Below are positions 52,560 through 61,467 of a stretch of DNA of 64,000 nt, one piece after another. Origin of the DNA: Sporichthya brevicatena (GTDB taxonomy: Bacteria; Actinomycetota; Actinomycetes; Sporichthyales; Sporichthyaceae); the NCBI RefSeq assembly GCF_039525035.1, contig NZ_BAAAHE010000052.1:1-64000 (forward strand). Reading direction: 5' to 3'. Each line of letters starts with the position of its first letter. Within the stretch, counting starts at the first letter, position 1. The translations under genes and the position numbers were made by a program. The notes beneath the pieces were generated by a model. It was not told where the DNA came from. It searched no databases and saw only the letters and a program-made list of their open reading frames with translations.

Positions 52560-53288
52560 TCAGAGGGCCTTCGCGAACAGCGCAGTGGTCCGTTCGAAGC
52601 TCACCGTGGCGGCCTGCTCGTGGTAACTCGGGTGGTCCGGCCAGGTGTAGCCGTGGTCGGCGCCGTCGAAGACGACGAGGTCCACCAAGCCGGTCGGCAG
52701 CGCCGCGTCGAGGAACGGCTGGTGCTTCGCCTGCGGCTGGATCTGGTCCGCGCCCCCGATCCCGATGTACAGCGGACGGGTCAACTCGGCGCCCAGGTGG
52801 TGCGGCGAGGTCGCAGCGTCGTCGGCGAGGAACGACGGGTGCCACAACGCCCCGGCGACGTACCGCTCGGGCCGGGTCAGCACGGCACGGACCGCGGCGC
52901 GGGCGCCGAGGCAGAAGCCGATGGTCACCACGGGCTGGGCGGGGTCGACGCCGGCCGCGGCGAGTCCGGCGTCCATGTCGCTCTGGATGCCGTCGTCGGT
53001 GAGGCTGCGGACCATGCCCATCATCCGTTCGCCGATCGAGGGGTCGGCGGCGCGCTGCGCGGGCTCGAATCCGATCAGGCGGCCGTGGCGGTGGAACAGG
53101 TCAGGCACCACGACCTGGTACCCGGCGCCGGCCAGCTTGGCGGCGAAGACGTGCGTCGCGGTCCGGATGCCGGGCCCGTCGTGGAACATCGCGACCGTCG
53201 GGAACTCCCCCGCGGCCGGGCGCGCGACCAGCACCGCCATCGGACCGTCGGGCGTCTCGGTGTCCAGGATTGCGCTCGGAATCTCCAC
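52560..53288 (-). CDS. Dienelactone hydrolase family protein
   Basis: Alpha/beta hydrolase of 242 residues. The nucleophile is Cys in IGFCLGARAA, as in true dienelactone hydrolases; the Asp is probably in GGADQIQP and the His in DGADHGYTW. There is no signal peptide. It starts 37 bases from the divergent HD-domain gene and is followed by purU after 14 bases. The substrate is unknown; dienelactone hydrolases act in aromatic degradation, but no other gene of that pathway is adjacent. Confidence 0.88.
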   Translation of the reverse strand: MEIPSAILDTETPDGPMAVLVARPAAGEFPTVAMFHDGPGIRTATHVFAAKLAGAGYQVVVPDLFHRHGRLIGFEPAQRAADPSIGERMMGMVRSLTDDGIQSDMDAGLAAAGVDPAQPVVTIGFCLGARAAVRAVLTRPERYVAGALWHPSFLADDAATSPHHLGAELTRPLYIGIGGADQIQPQAKHQPFLDAALPTGLVDLVVFDGADHGYTWPDHPSYHEQAATVSFERTTALFAKAL

Positions 53289-53325
53289 AGGAGCACGCTA
53301 TGACACCCCAGGACGGGAGATCGCC

Positions 53326-53871
53326 GTGACCAGTTCCCCGCTCGACCGTGCCCACGAGGTCGCGGACGCCCTGCTCGAGAAGAACGCGGGCACGTTCGGT
53401 TCCACGCTGCCGATCTACCGCGGGCACGTGCACCGCGTCATCGGACTCGTCGGTCTGCAGACCGAGGTGCGGCCGGACACCGCCGACGCCCTCGGCGTCG
53501 CGGCGTTCTTCCACGACGCCGGGATCTGGTTCGACGGAACCTGGGACTACCTGCCGCCCTCGGCCGCGCGCGCCGTCGAGGAGCTCGGCGGCCCCGGCGC
53601 ACCCCAGGCCGACCTCGTCGCCGCGATGATCACCGAGCACCATCGCATCCGGAGGGCCCGGCACGACGACCCGCTCGTCGAGGCCTTCCGCCGCGCCGAC
53701 CTCACCGACGTCACCGCCGGCCTGATCAACGTCCCCCGCGCCCGTCGCTCGGACTACCGGACCCTGACGGCCGCCTACCCGGCCCGCGGCTTCCGGCCCC
53801 TGCTCCTCCGCTCCGCCGCCCGCGGGATCCGCGAGAACCCCCTGCGCCCCGCCCCGATGCTCAAGTTCTGA
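53326..53871 (+). CDS. HD-domain protein
   Basis: Soluble protein of 181 residues. The HD motif is in AAFFHDAGIWFDGTWDY with an upstream His in YRGHVHRVIGL and a further TEHHRIRR, so a metal-dependent phosphohydrolase is possible. GTG 53326 follows GGGAGA; an ATG at 53300 is in another frame. It converges on the molybdopterin oxidoreductase operon (15 bases between stops). The substrate is not predictable. Confidence 0.75.
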   Translation: MTSSPLDRAHEVADALLEKNAGTFGSTLPIYRGHVHRVIGLVGLQTEVRPDTADALGVAAFFHDAGIWFDGTWDYLPPSAARAVEELGGPGAPQADLVAAMITEHHRIRRARHDDPLVEAFRRADLTDVTAGLINVPRARRSDYRTLTAAYPARGFRPLLLRSAARGIRENPLRPAPMLKF

Positions 53872-53886
53872 GGTGACGGCTGCTCA

Positions 53887-56109
53887 CTACCCAGCAGGCG
53901 CGATGCGGACCTCGGTCCCGTTGAGGGCCGCGTTGCCGCTGGGAACGTCGAGGCCGGCGGGGCCGGTGACGGCGTTGAGGTTCGCACCCGGGTGCGCGGA
54001 GGCGACGGCGAGGCGCAGCCCCGGCCCGTCGTGACCCCAACCGTGCGGGAGGGAGACCACACCCGGCCGGATGGCCTCGCTGATCTGGACGGGCACGACG
54101 ACCGACCCCGCCGCGGAGGAGAGCCGGCACAGGTCACCGTCGGCGAGACCGGCGGGCGCGGCGTCCTTCGGGTGCACGAGCAGGGTGCACCGCTCCTTGG
54201 ACCCACGCATCAGCGAGGGGGCGTTGTGCAGCCACGAGTTGTTCGAGCGCGTCTGTCGACGTCCGATCAACCGGAGGCCGAATGCGGCGTCGAGGTCGCG
54301 CTCCAGGCGGGGCAGGTCGGCGACCAGCGGCGCCGGCGCGAGCTCGACGGCCCCCGACGGCGTCCGCAGGACGTCGGGCAACCGCGGCTGCAGCGGGCCG
54401 AGGTCGACGCCGTACGACGACTTCCGCAGCCGGGCCAGGGTCATCCCGTCGGGCCGCTCACCGAAGCGGTCGCCGTACGGGCCGATGCGGATCATCAGGT
54501 CCAGCCCGCGCTCGGGGCCGGGCCGGTCGCCGAGGGCGGCGAGCAGGTCGTGCGGGTCGCGGTCGGCGACGACGCTGCCCGGCTCGTCGACGACCTCGTG
54601 GACGAGGCTGGAGAGCAGCAGCCCGTCGATCTGCGCGCGGTCGATCGGGCCCAGGCCGGCCAGGACGCGGACGAGTTCGAGCAGCAGGTCGTGCTCGGTC
54701 GGACGGTCCGGCTCCACCAACACGACCGCGTCCGTCCAGCGGCTGTAGTTGTGGCTGCCGATCTGGTCGAAGAAGTAGTCGAAGTGGTCGCGCTCAAGCG
54801 CCGAGGGCGGCGGCAGGATCAGGTCCGCGTGCCGGGTGGTCTCGTTCAGGTAGGGGTCGACGCTGACCATCACGTCCACCGCGTCGAGCGCCTGCTCGTA
54901 GCGGGCGCTGTCTGGGGTCGAGCGCGCACCGTTGCTGCCCATGGTGATCAGGGCACGGATCTGACCTGACGTCAGGATGGCGTCCGGCAGCGCGGCGACC
55001 GGGAGCTCGCCCAGCACCTCGGCGCGGCTGCCGTCCGGCGTGGTCCAGCGCCCCATCGGGACGGGGTCCCCGTACCGGGCCCGGCCGCGGGTGGCGTGGG
55101 TGGCGGCGAGCGCCTGCGGGAACAGCAGCCCGCCGGGGCGGTCGAGGTTGCCGGTGACGGCGGCCAGCGTCCACAGCAGCCAGCAGGTCAGGGAGCCGAA
55201 CGGCTGCACCATCGCACCCACGCGGCCGTAGAACGCGACCCGCTCCGTCGCCGCGATCTCCGCGGCCAACGCCCGGATCCGGTCGGCCGGGACGCCCGTG
55301 CGCTCGGCCACCCGCTCCGGGGTGAACGGCGCCAGCGCCCCGACGAGGTCGTCGAGGCCGGCGTAGTGCTCGGGCAACTCGGCCGCCCGGCCGTCCGCGA
55401 CGATCGTCGTGATCAGCGCCGCCAGGAGCGCGGCGTCGCCACCCGGGCGGATAGCGAGGTGCTCGTCGGCCAGCTCGGCGGTGCGGGTGCGCGCCGGGTC
55501 CACGACGACGATCCGGCCGCCGCGCTGCTGGATCGCGGCCAGCCGCCCCCGGGGCGCGGTGATGCCGGTGGCGTTGGAGACCAGCGGGTTGGTGCCGAGC
55601 AGGACGAGCAGGTCGCAGTGGTCGATGTCCGGCGTCGGGATCGTGAACGTCGCGGTGTCGCGGGCACCGAACATCAACGCGGCCGCGGTCATCATCGGCA
55701 TGTGGTCGACGGTGGCCGTCGTGTAGACCTGCCGCGCGCCGAAGAGTTTGAGCGCGTGCCAGCCGTAGATCCAGCTCCCGAAGTCGTGCGCGAGCGGGTT
55801 GCCGAGGTGGAACGCGACGGCGTCGGGACCGTGCGCTCGCACGACCGGGCCGAGCAGTTCCTCCAGCCGCGCGAACGCCTCCGGCCAGGACACCTCGACG
55901 AGCTCGCCGCCGCGCCGGACCAGCGGCCGACGCAGACGGTCCGGGTCGTGGTGGAGCTCCTTGAGGGCCACGCCCTTGGGACAGACGAAACCGCGGGTGC
56001 GGGGGTGGTCCGCGTCGCCGCGGATGCCGACGACATCGGCGCCGTCCAGCGTCACCGTCAGCCCGCAGGCTGCCTCGCAGATCGGGCAGGTCGCCTGCCG
56101 CTCGGTCAC
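53887..56109 (-). CDS. Molybdopterin oxidoreductase with [4Fe-4S] cluster
   Basis: Large-subunit molybdoenzyme of 740 residues of the DMSO-reductase superfamily. The N-terminal cluster motif is CPICEAAC with the fourth Cys in FVCPKG. MGD-binding segments include LLVLLGTNPLVSNATG, VVVDPARTRTAELAD and, at the C-terminus, SLPHGWGHDGPG. The region TATVDHMPMMTA stands where the Mo ligand is expected and has no Cys; Asp may take its place. There is no Tat signal, so it is cytoplasmic. GTG 56109 follows GGAGGTGG and overlaps the cupin stop. It is the last gene of the eight-gene operon. Confidence 0.9.
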   Translation of the reverse strand: MTERQATCPICEAACGLTVTLDGADVVGIRGDADHPRTRGFVCPKGVALKELHHDPDRLRRPLVRRGGELVEVSWPEAFARLEELLGPVVRAHGPDAVAFHLGNPLAHDFGSWIYGWHALKLFGARQVYTTATVDHMPMMTAAALMFGARDTATFTIPTPDIDHCDLLVLLGTNPLVSNATGITAPRGRLAAIQQRGGRIVVVDPARTRTAELADEHLAIRPGGDAALLAALITTIVADGRAAELPEHYAGLDDLVGALAPFTPERVAERTGVPADRIRALAAEIAATERVAFYGRVGAMVQPFGSLTCWLLWTLAAVTGNLDRPGGLLFPQALAATHATRGRARYGDPVPMGRWTTPDGSRAEVLGELPVAALPDAILTSGQIRALITMGSNGARSTPDSARYEQALDAVDVMVSVDPYLNETTRHADLILPPPSALERDHFDYFFDQIGSHNYSRWTDAVVLVEPDRPTEHDLLLELVRVLAGLGPIDRAQIDGLLLSSLVHEVVDEPGSVVADRDPHDLLAALGDRPGPERGLDLMIRIGPYGDRFGERPDGMTLARLRKSSYGVDLGPLQPRLPDVLRTPSGAVELAPAPLVADLPRLERDLDAAFGLRLIGRRQTRSNNSWLHNAPSLMRGSKERCTLLVHPKDAAPAGLADGDLCRLSSAAGSVVVPVQISEAIRPGVVSLPHGWGHDGPGLRLAVASAHPGANLNAVTGPAGLDVPSGNAALNGTEVRIAPAG

Positions 56110-56696
56110 GATCCACCTCCCAGGACGCGGTGCAGCCGCGACAGCAGCGGGGTGCTGACGCGCCGTTGGAGACCCCCGGGCAGACCGGCCGCGGCCACGT
56201 CGGCACCGGAGCGGTGCACGGCGTCCATCAGCGCGAGCAAGGGCATCTGCCCGTGGCGGTTGAGCTTCCCGGCGCAGATCGCCGCGCCGAGGCGGAGACC
56301 GAAGTCGAGCCAGGTCGGGTCCGCGGGCCGGAGCAGGACGGTCAGCTCCGCCGGACCTTCGCGGGTCGCCCACGGGTCGATGTGGACGGTGCCGGGATCG
56401 ACGGTCACGACGTCACCCGGCCCCGCGGTGAGCAGGCGTCCGCCGCGGAGGTACCGCACGCGTCCGGCGCGGACGAAGAACGTCTCGGTCGCGCTGTCGT
56501 GCCGGTGCGGTGGCAGGCGCCCCGCACCGGCGACGAACGTGCGGTCGAAGCAGGTGCACCACGCGCCCTCGTGCCAGACGGGCGCGCGGAGCGTCAGGGT
56601 GGTGCGGCCGGCGGGGTCGCGGTACCGGACGACGACCGGAGGTGGTGTCGGCCCGGCGAGGGGATCCGCCGGCGGCACCGCGACCGCGGGAGCCAT
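56106..56696 (-). CDS. Cupin-domain protein
   Basis: Protein of 196 residues. A cupin barrel spans about residues 45-125, with the metal motif LPPHRHDSATETFFVRAGRV and the second motif GDVVTVDPGTVHIDPW, so His/His/Glu and a later His are kept. The C-terminal 60 residues are helical. ATG 56696 overlaps the stop of the SnoaL-like gene (TGATG) and its own stop overlaps the molybdoenzyme start (GTGA). It could be a dioxygenase, an isomerase or a sensor; the sequence does not decide. Confidence 0.8.
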   Translation of the reverse strand: MAPAVAVPPADPLAGPTPPPVVVRYRDPAGRTTLTLRAPVWHEGAWCTCFDRTFVAGAGRLPPHRHDSATETFFVRAGRVRYLRGGRLLTAGPGDVVTVDPGTVHIDPWATREGPAELTVLLRPADPTWLDFGLRLGAAICAGKLNRHGQMPLLALMDAVHRSGADVAAAGLPGGLQRRVSTPLLSRLHRVLGGGS

Positions 56697-57130
56697 CAGC
56701 CCGGCGCCTTGCCCAGGACGGTGAGGTCGACGCGCTGCTTCATCTCCTCGGCCAGAGCCGCGAGCCCGCGCAGCGGACGGATCATCACCTCGAAGCGCTC
56801 GATGAGACCGTCGGCGTCGTAGCCGATGAGGTCGACGCCCTTGAGCTCCAGGTCGCCGACCTTCGCGGAGAACTCCAGCGTGACGTGGTGACCGTCCTCG
56901 GTGGCGAACTGCCGGTGGTAGGTGAAGTCGGTGAACACCGAGAGCGCGCACTGCAGCACGTGCGCGACCGCCGCCGAGCCGGTGTACGGGTTCCAGTACG
57001 CCGGCGAGGAGAACACCGCGTTCGGGTGAATCAGGGACTCCAGGTCGGACATGTCCTCCGTCGCGACCATCTCGTGCCAGGCCGCGAGACCCTTCGCGAC
57101 CGCCGGGGGGAGGTTGAGGAGTTCGCTCAC
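56696..57130 (-). CDS. SnoaL/NTF2-like protein
   Basis: Small protein of 144 residues with the NTF2-like fold pattern: AWHEMVATEDMSDLESLIHP near the start, then VFSSPAYWNPYTG, VTLEFSAKVGDLELKGVDLI and GLIERFEVMIRPL. Members of this fold act as isomerases, hydrolases or binding proteins. GTG 57130 overlaps the stop of the FadH-like gene. Within the operon it may handle a pathway intermediate. Confidence 0.8.
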   Translation of the reverse strand: MSELLNLPPAVAKGLAAWHEMVATEDMSDLESLIHPNAVFSSPAYWNPYTGSAAVAHVLQCALSVFTDFTYHRQFATEDGHHVTLEFSAKVGDLELKGVDLIGYDADGLIERFEVMIRPLRGLAALAEEMKQRVDLTVLGKAPG

Positions 57131-59139
57131 AGCGCCGCCGCCAACGTCGTGCCCTGCGCGATCGCGCGCTTGGCGTCCAGTTCGGCGGCGACGTCCGCCC
57201 CGCCGATCAGATGCACCGACACCCCCGCCGCGACGAGGTCGTCGTACAGGTCGCGGCGCGGTACCTGTCCTGCGCAGATCACCACGTGGTCCACCTCCAG
57301 AGTGAGCGGTCCGTTGCCGGTCTCGATGTGCAAACCCTCGTCGTCGACACGGCGATAGGTCACGCCGGCGACCATACGCACGCCACGGCGCGCGAGCTCG
57401 GTGCGATGGATCCACCCGGTGGTGAGTCCGAGCCCCTCCCCCGGCTTGCTGGTCCTGCGCTGCAGCAGGTGCACCGTCCGCGCCGAGTGCGCCGGGCCCG
57501 CCTCGACCAGACCGCCGGGGGCGAGGAAGTCGGGGTCGACGCCCCAGTGCTGGAAGAACAGTTCGACGTCGGTGCTGACCGACGGCCCGTCCTGGGTCAG
57601 GAACGCGGCGACGTCGAAGCCGATCCCGCCCGCCCCCACGATCGCGACGCGGGAGCCCACGGTCACCTCGCCGCGCAGCACCTCCAGGTACCCGACGACC
57701 TTGGGGTGGTCGATGCCCTCCAGCTCGGGGATCCGCGGGTCGACGCCGGTGGCGAGGACGACCTCGTCGAACCCGGTGAGATCCGCAACCGTCGCCCGGC
57801 GACCCAGCTCCAGCCGCACGCCCGCCGCCACCAGCTCCGCCCCGAAGTAGCGCAGGGTCTCGGCGAACTCCTCCTTGCCCGGGATCCGCCGGGCCAGGTC
57901 GAACTGACCACCGATCACGTCCGCCGCGTCGTGCAGGACGACCTCGTGCCCGCGCCGGGCCGCCGTCAACGCGGCGGACATCCCGGCCGGGCCCGCCCCG
58001 ACCACGGCGACGCGCTTGCGCAACGTCGTCGGCGACAGGTCGAGCAGCGTCTCGTGGCAGGCCCGGGGATTGACCAGGCACGAGGTGATGCGGCCGTCGA
58101 GCGTGTGGTCGATGCAGGCCTGGTTGCAGCCGATGCAGGTGTTGATCCGCTCCGCCTGGCCGGCCTGTGCCTTGGCGACGAAGTCGGCGTCGGCGAGCAG
58201 CGGGCGGGCCATCGACACGAGGTCGGCGACCCCGTCGGCGAGCAGGGCCTCGGCCACCTCCGGGGTGTTGATGCGGTTGCTCGCCACCACCGGGATGCCG
58301 ACACCGCTGCGCAGCCGCCGGGTCACCTCGGCGAACGCGGCCCGCGGCACCGGCGTCGCGATCGTCGGGACCCGCGCCTCGTGCCAGCCGATGCCGGTGT
58401 TGAGGATGTCGACCCCCACGGCCTCGAGCTCCTTGGCGAGCTCGAGGGTCTCCGCCAGCGTCGATCCCCCGGGAACGAGGTCGAGCATCGACAGGCGGAA
58501 CAGCAGCAGGAAGTCCGACCCGACCCGGGCCCGGGTGCGGCGCACGATCTCCGTCGCGAAGCGCATGCGGCCCCGGGCGTCGCCGCCCCACTCGTCGGTG
58601 CGCCGGTTGGTGCAGCCGGCGAGGAAGGTGTTGATCAGGTAGCCCTCGGAGCCCATGATCTCGACCCCGTCGTACCCCGCCTCGCGGGCCAGCTCGGCGG
58701 CCCGGGCGAAGTCGTCGACGGTGCTGTCGACCTCGTCGGTCGTCATCTCACGCGGCGTCAGGTGGTTGATGGGTGCACGGATCGCGCTCGGGGCGACAAG
58801 GTCGGCGTGCTTGGCGTACCGGCCGAAGTGCAGGATCTGCATGACGATCCGCCCACCCGTGGCGTGGACGGCGTCGGTGACGATCCGGTGGTCCCGCACG
58901 TCGTCGGCCGAGGTCATCGTCGCGCCGTGCTCCAGCGGCCGGCCGACCTCGTTCGGTGCGATGCCGCCGGTGACCATCAGCGCCACACCGCCCCGGGCGC
59001 GCTCGGCGTAGAAGGCGGCCATGCGTTCGAAGCCGCCGGGGGCCTCCTCCAGACCGAGGTGCATCGAGCCCATCAGGACCCGATTCGGCAGCGTCAGGTG
59101 GCCCAGCGTGAGCGGGGTGAACAAGTGGGGGTAACTCAC
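57127..59139 (-). CDS. FadH-like 2,4-dienoyl-CoA reductase family enzyme
   Basis: Protein of 670 residues, the usual length. Residues 1-345 are an FMN TIM barrel of the old-yellow-enzyme type (GYDGVEIMGSEGYLINTFLA). An iron-sulfur motif CIGCNQACIDH with a fourth Cys in SCLVNPRA follows, then an FAD/NAD(P)H domain (VAVVGAGPAGMSAALTAARR and VAIVGAGGIGFDVA). This matches 2,4-dienoyl-CoA reductase and related enone or trimethylamine-type enzymes. Beside a CoA ligase and an aldehyde dehydrogenase, reduction of an unsaturated CoA ester is likely. GTG 59139 overlaps the LuxR stop. Confidence 0.92.
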   Translation of the reverse strand: MSYPHLFTPLTLGHLTLPNRVLMGSMHLGLEEAPGGFERMAAFYAERARGGVALMVTGGIAPNEVGRPLEHGATMTSADDVRDHRIVTDAVHATGGRIVMQILHFGRYAKHADLVAPSAIRAPINHLTPREMTTDEVDSTVDDFARAAELAREAGYDGVEIMGSEGYLINTFLAGCTNRRTDEWGGDARGRMRFATEIVRRTRARVGSDFLLLFRLSMLDLVPGGSTLAETLELAKELEAVGVDILNTGIGWHEARVPTIATPVPRAAFAEVTRRLRSGVGIPVVASNRINTPEVAEALLADGVADLVSMARPLLADADFVAKAQAGQAERINTCIGCNQACIDHTLDGRITSCLVNPRACHETLLDLSPTTLRKRVAVVGAGPAGMSAALTAARRGHEVVLHDAADVIGGQFDLARRIPGKEEFAETLRYFGAELVAAGVRLELGRRATVADLTGFDEVVLATGVDPRIPELEGIDHPKVVGYLEVLRGEVTVGSRVAIVGAGGIGFDVAAFLTQDGPSVSTDVELFFQHWGVDPDFLAPGGLVEAGPAHSARTVHLLQRRTSKPGEGLGLTTGWIHRTELARRGVRMVAGVTYRRVDDEGLHIETGNGPLTLEVDHVVICAGQVPRRDLYDDLVAAGVSVHLIGGADVAAELDAKRAIAQGTTLAAAL

Positions 59140-59843
59140 GGGTGCTCCGTCTCCGTGCGGTCCGGGGTGCGCCCGGAGTCCAGGACGCCGCAGCGACCGG
59201 CCAGCGCGGCGGCCTGCACGCGGTTGGCCACGCCGACGCGCTGCAGCAGCCGCGCAACCATCCGCTTCGCGGTACGTTCCGAGACGCACAGGCGCCGGGC
59301 GATGACGAGGGTCTCGTGCCCCTCGGCGACCATCCGCCACAGTTCGAGGTCGGCGCGCCGCAGTTGGGTGAGCACCGCGTCAGCCGGTCGGCGGCGCAGC
59401 AGGCTGGCCAGCACGGCCGGGGGCGCCACAGTCCCGCCGCTGGCGATCGCGAGCAGTTGGGTCGCCACCGCCTCCGGGTCCGCGTCACGCAGCAGCACGC
59501 CGTCGGCCCCGGCGGCGAGGGCGGAGACCGCGACGTCGATCGCCTCCGCGTCGGGCGCCATGGCCGCGAAGCGGACGCTCGGGTACCGGCGCCGCGCCGT
59601 CGCCAGCGCGGTGAGCGCGTCGGGCAGACCGAGGTCGACGATCACGACCTGCGGCCGGTGACGCCGGATCAGTTCGCACGCGCGCGCCGCGCTGTCGCCC
59701 GTGCCGAGCACCGAGACCCGCCCGGCCGACGCGTCCTCGAGTGCCGCCTCCATCCCCCGGGCGAACAGCCGGTGGCGGTCGGCGATCACGACTCCGACCG
59801 TGGTGGCGGCCACGGGCGGCGCCGGGAGTTCGGCGACCGTCAC
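59136..59843 (-). CDS. Atypical LuxR-family response regulator inside the operon
   Basis: Regulator of 235 residues. The receiver (about 15-130) keeps an Asp in VVIVDLGLPD but has lost other switch residues: the acidic pocket is IADRHR, the Thr/Ser position reads AAMAPD, and the conserved Lys is Arg (VLLRDADPE). The helix-turn-helix at the C-terminus is normal (ELWRMVAEGHETLVIARRLC, then SERTAKRMVARLLQRVGVAN). It is therefore probably not controlled by ordinary phosphorylation. GTG 59843 and its stop overlap both neighbours, so it is made together with the enzymes and may regulate the operon. Confidence 0.88.
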   Translation of the reverse strand: MTVAELPAPPVAATTVGVVIADRHRLFARGMEAALEDASAGRVSVLGTGDSAARACELIRRHRPQVVIVDLGLPDALTALATARRRYPSVRFAAMAPDAEAIDVAVSALAAGADGVLLRDADPEAVATQLLAIASGGTVAPPAVLASLLRRRPADAVLTQLRRADLELWRMVAEGHETLVIARRLCVSERTAKRMVARLLQRVGVANRVQAAALAGRCGVLDSGRTPDRTETEHP

Positions 59844-61438
59844 GACGTCGCCTCCGCCAGCCGCGCGCGCAGCTCGCGCTTGAGGATCTTGCCGGTCGGG
59901 CCGAGCGGGAGCGCCTCCACGATCTCGACCCGCTCCGGGACCCACCAGCGCGGCAGGTGCTCCCCGAGGTGCGCCAGGACGGCGGCCACGTCCGGCTCGA
60001 CGCCCGGCGGTGGCTGGACGAACAGGACCGGGCGCTCACCCCACTGGCTGTCGGGCACGCCGACCACCGCCGCCTGCGCGACGTGGGCGTGGTCCATCGC
60101 GACGTTCTCCAGCTCGACCGAGGAGATCCACTCACCGCCGGACTTGATGACGTCCTTCACCCGGTCGGTGATGCGCAGGTAGCCGTCGCGGTCGATGGAG
60201 GCGATGTCACCGGTGGGGAACCAGCCGTCGCGCAGCACCTCGGCGTCGTGGTCGAGGTAACCGCTCGCGACCCAGTGGCCGCGGACCAGCAACTCACCGG
60301 CGGCGACGCCGTCCCACGGCAGGGCCTCGCCCGCGGGGTCGGCGATCTTCCACTCCAGGCCGAACAGCGCGCGCCCCTGCGCCGCCTGAATGCGGGTGCG
60401 CTCCGCGCGGTCGAGGTTCTCCATGCCCGGCTTCAGCGCGCCGACTGCACCGAGGGGACTGGTCTCGGTCATGCCCCAGCCCTGAACCATCGTCACGCCG
60501 TGGCCGACCTCGAAGGCCTCGATCATCGACGGTGGCACCGCCGAACCACCGCAGGCGACCCGTCGCAGGGACGGGAGCTTGCGGCCGGTCTGCTCCAGGT
60601 GCGTCAGGAGGTTGTGCCAGATCGTCGGGACGCCGGCGGTGAACGTCACGCCCTCGGCGTCGAGCAGGTCCGCGAGCCGCGCCCCGTCGAGCCGGTCGGC
60701 CGGCAGGACGAGCTTCGCCCCGACCAGCGCGGTCGAGAACGGCAGGCCCCACGCGTTGACGTGGAACATCGGCACGACCGGCAGCACGGTGTCGGCGGCG
60801 CCGAGCCCGAAGGAGTCCGGCAGGCCGCCGGCCAACGCGTGCAGCACCGACGACCGATGGGAGTACAGGACGCCCTTGGGGCGGCCCGTCGTGCCGGAGG
60901 TGTAGCAGAGCCCGCTCGCGGTGCGCTCGTCGAACTCGGGCCAGTCGAAGGAGTCCGACCCGCTCGCGAGCAACTCCTCGTATCCGAGTTCCTCCGCCAC
61001 CGCGCCGGCCGGGGCGAGCACGACGCGGTGCTTGATGCCGGGCAGCCGGTCGGCCAGGGCGCCGATCAGCGGGAGGAAGGGCGGGTCGAGGAGCAGGACG
61101 CCGACGCCGGCGTGCTCGAGCACGTAGACCAGCTGCTCGGGGTCCAGGCGCGGGTTGACGGTGTGACAGATCGCGCCGAGGCCGGCGATCGCGTAGGTGG
61201 CTTCGAGGTGGCGGTGGGTGTTCAGCGCCAGCGTCGCGACCCGGTCGCCGGGGCGCACGCCCAGCTCGGTGAGCGCGGTGGCGAGCCGGCGAGCCCGGTG
61301 CCCGACCTCTCCCCAGCTGGTGCGGTGCTCGCCGCCGCCGAGCTCGGCCGAGACGACCTCCCGCTCCGGGTGGTGCCGTTCGGCATGCTCCAGCACGGCG
61401 GAGAGCAGGAGCGGGCGCTCCATCATGAGAGCGTGCAT
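59840..61438 (-). CDS. Acyl-CoA ligase (AMP-forming)
   Basis: Enzyme of 532 residues. The P-loop motif is CYTSGTTGRPKGV; WGMTETSP, GWFPTGDIASIDRDGYL and the C-terminal Lys region GPTGKILKRELR complete the set. It most resembles medium- and long-chain fatty-acid ligases (AlkK/FadD-like). It is encoded between an aldehyde dehydrogenase and the FadH-like reductase, so it may activate the acid formed by the dehydrogenase. ATG 61438 begins MHALMMERP; ATG codons 5 and 6 are also possible. Confidence 0.92.
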   Translation of the reverse strand: MHALMMERPLLLSAVLEHAERHHPEREVVSAELGGGEHRTSWGEVGHRARRLATALTELGVRPGDRVATLALNTHRHLEATYAIAGLGAICHTVNPRLDPEQLVYVLEHAGVGVLLLDPPFLPLIGALADRLPGIKHRVVLAPAGAVAEELGYEELLASGSDSFDWPEFDERTASGLCYTSGTTGRPKGVLYSHRSSVLHALAGGLPDSFGLGAADTVLPVVPMFHVNAWGLPFSTALVGAKLVLPADRLDGARLADLLDAEGVTFTAGVPTIWHNLLTHLEQTGRKLPSLRRVACGGSAVPPSMIEAFEVGHGVTMVQGWGMTETSPLGAVGALKPGMENLDRAERTRIQAAQGRALFGLEWKIADPAGEALPWDGVAAGELLVRGHWVASGYLDHDAEVLRDGWFPTGDIASIDRDGYLRITDRVKDVIKSGGEWISSVELENVAMDHAHVAQAAVVGVPDSQWGERPVLFVQPPPGVEPDVAAVLAHLGEHLPRWWVPERVEIVEALPLGPTGKILKRELRARLAEATS

Positions 61439-61467
61439 GGCGAGATCCCGTCAGCTCGGTGGGGACG

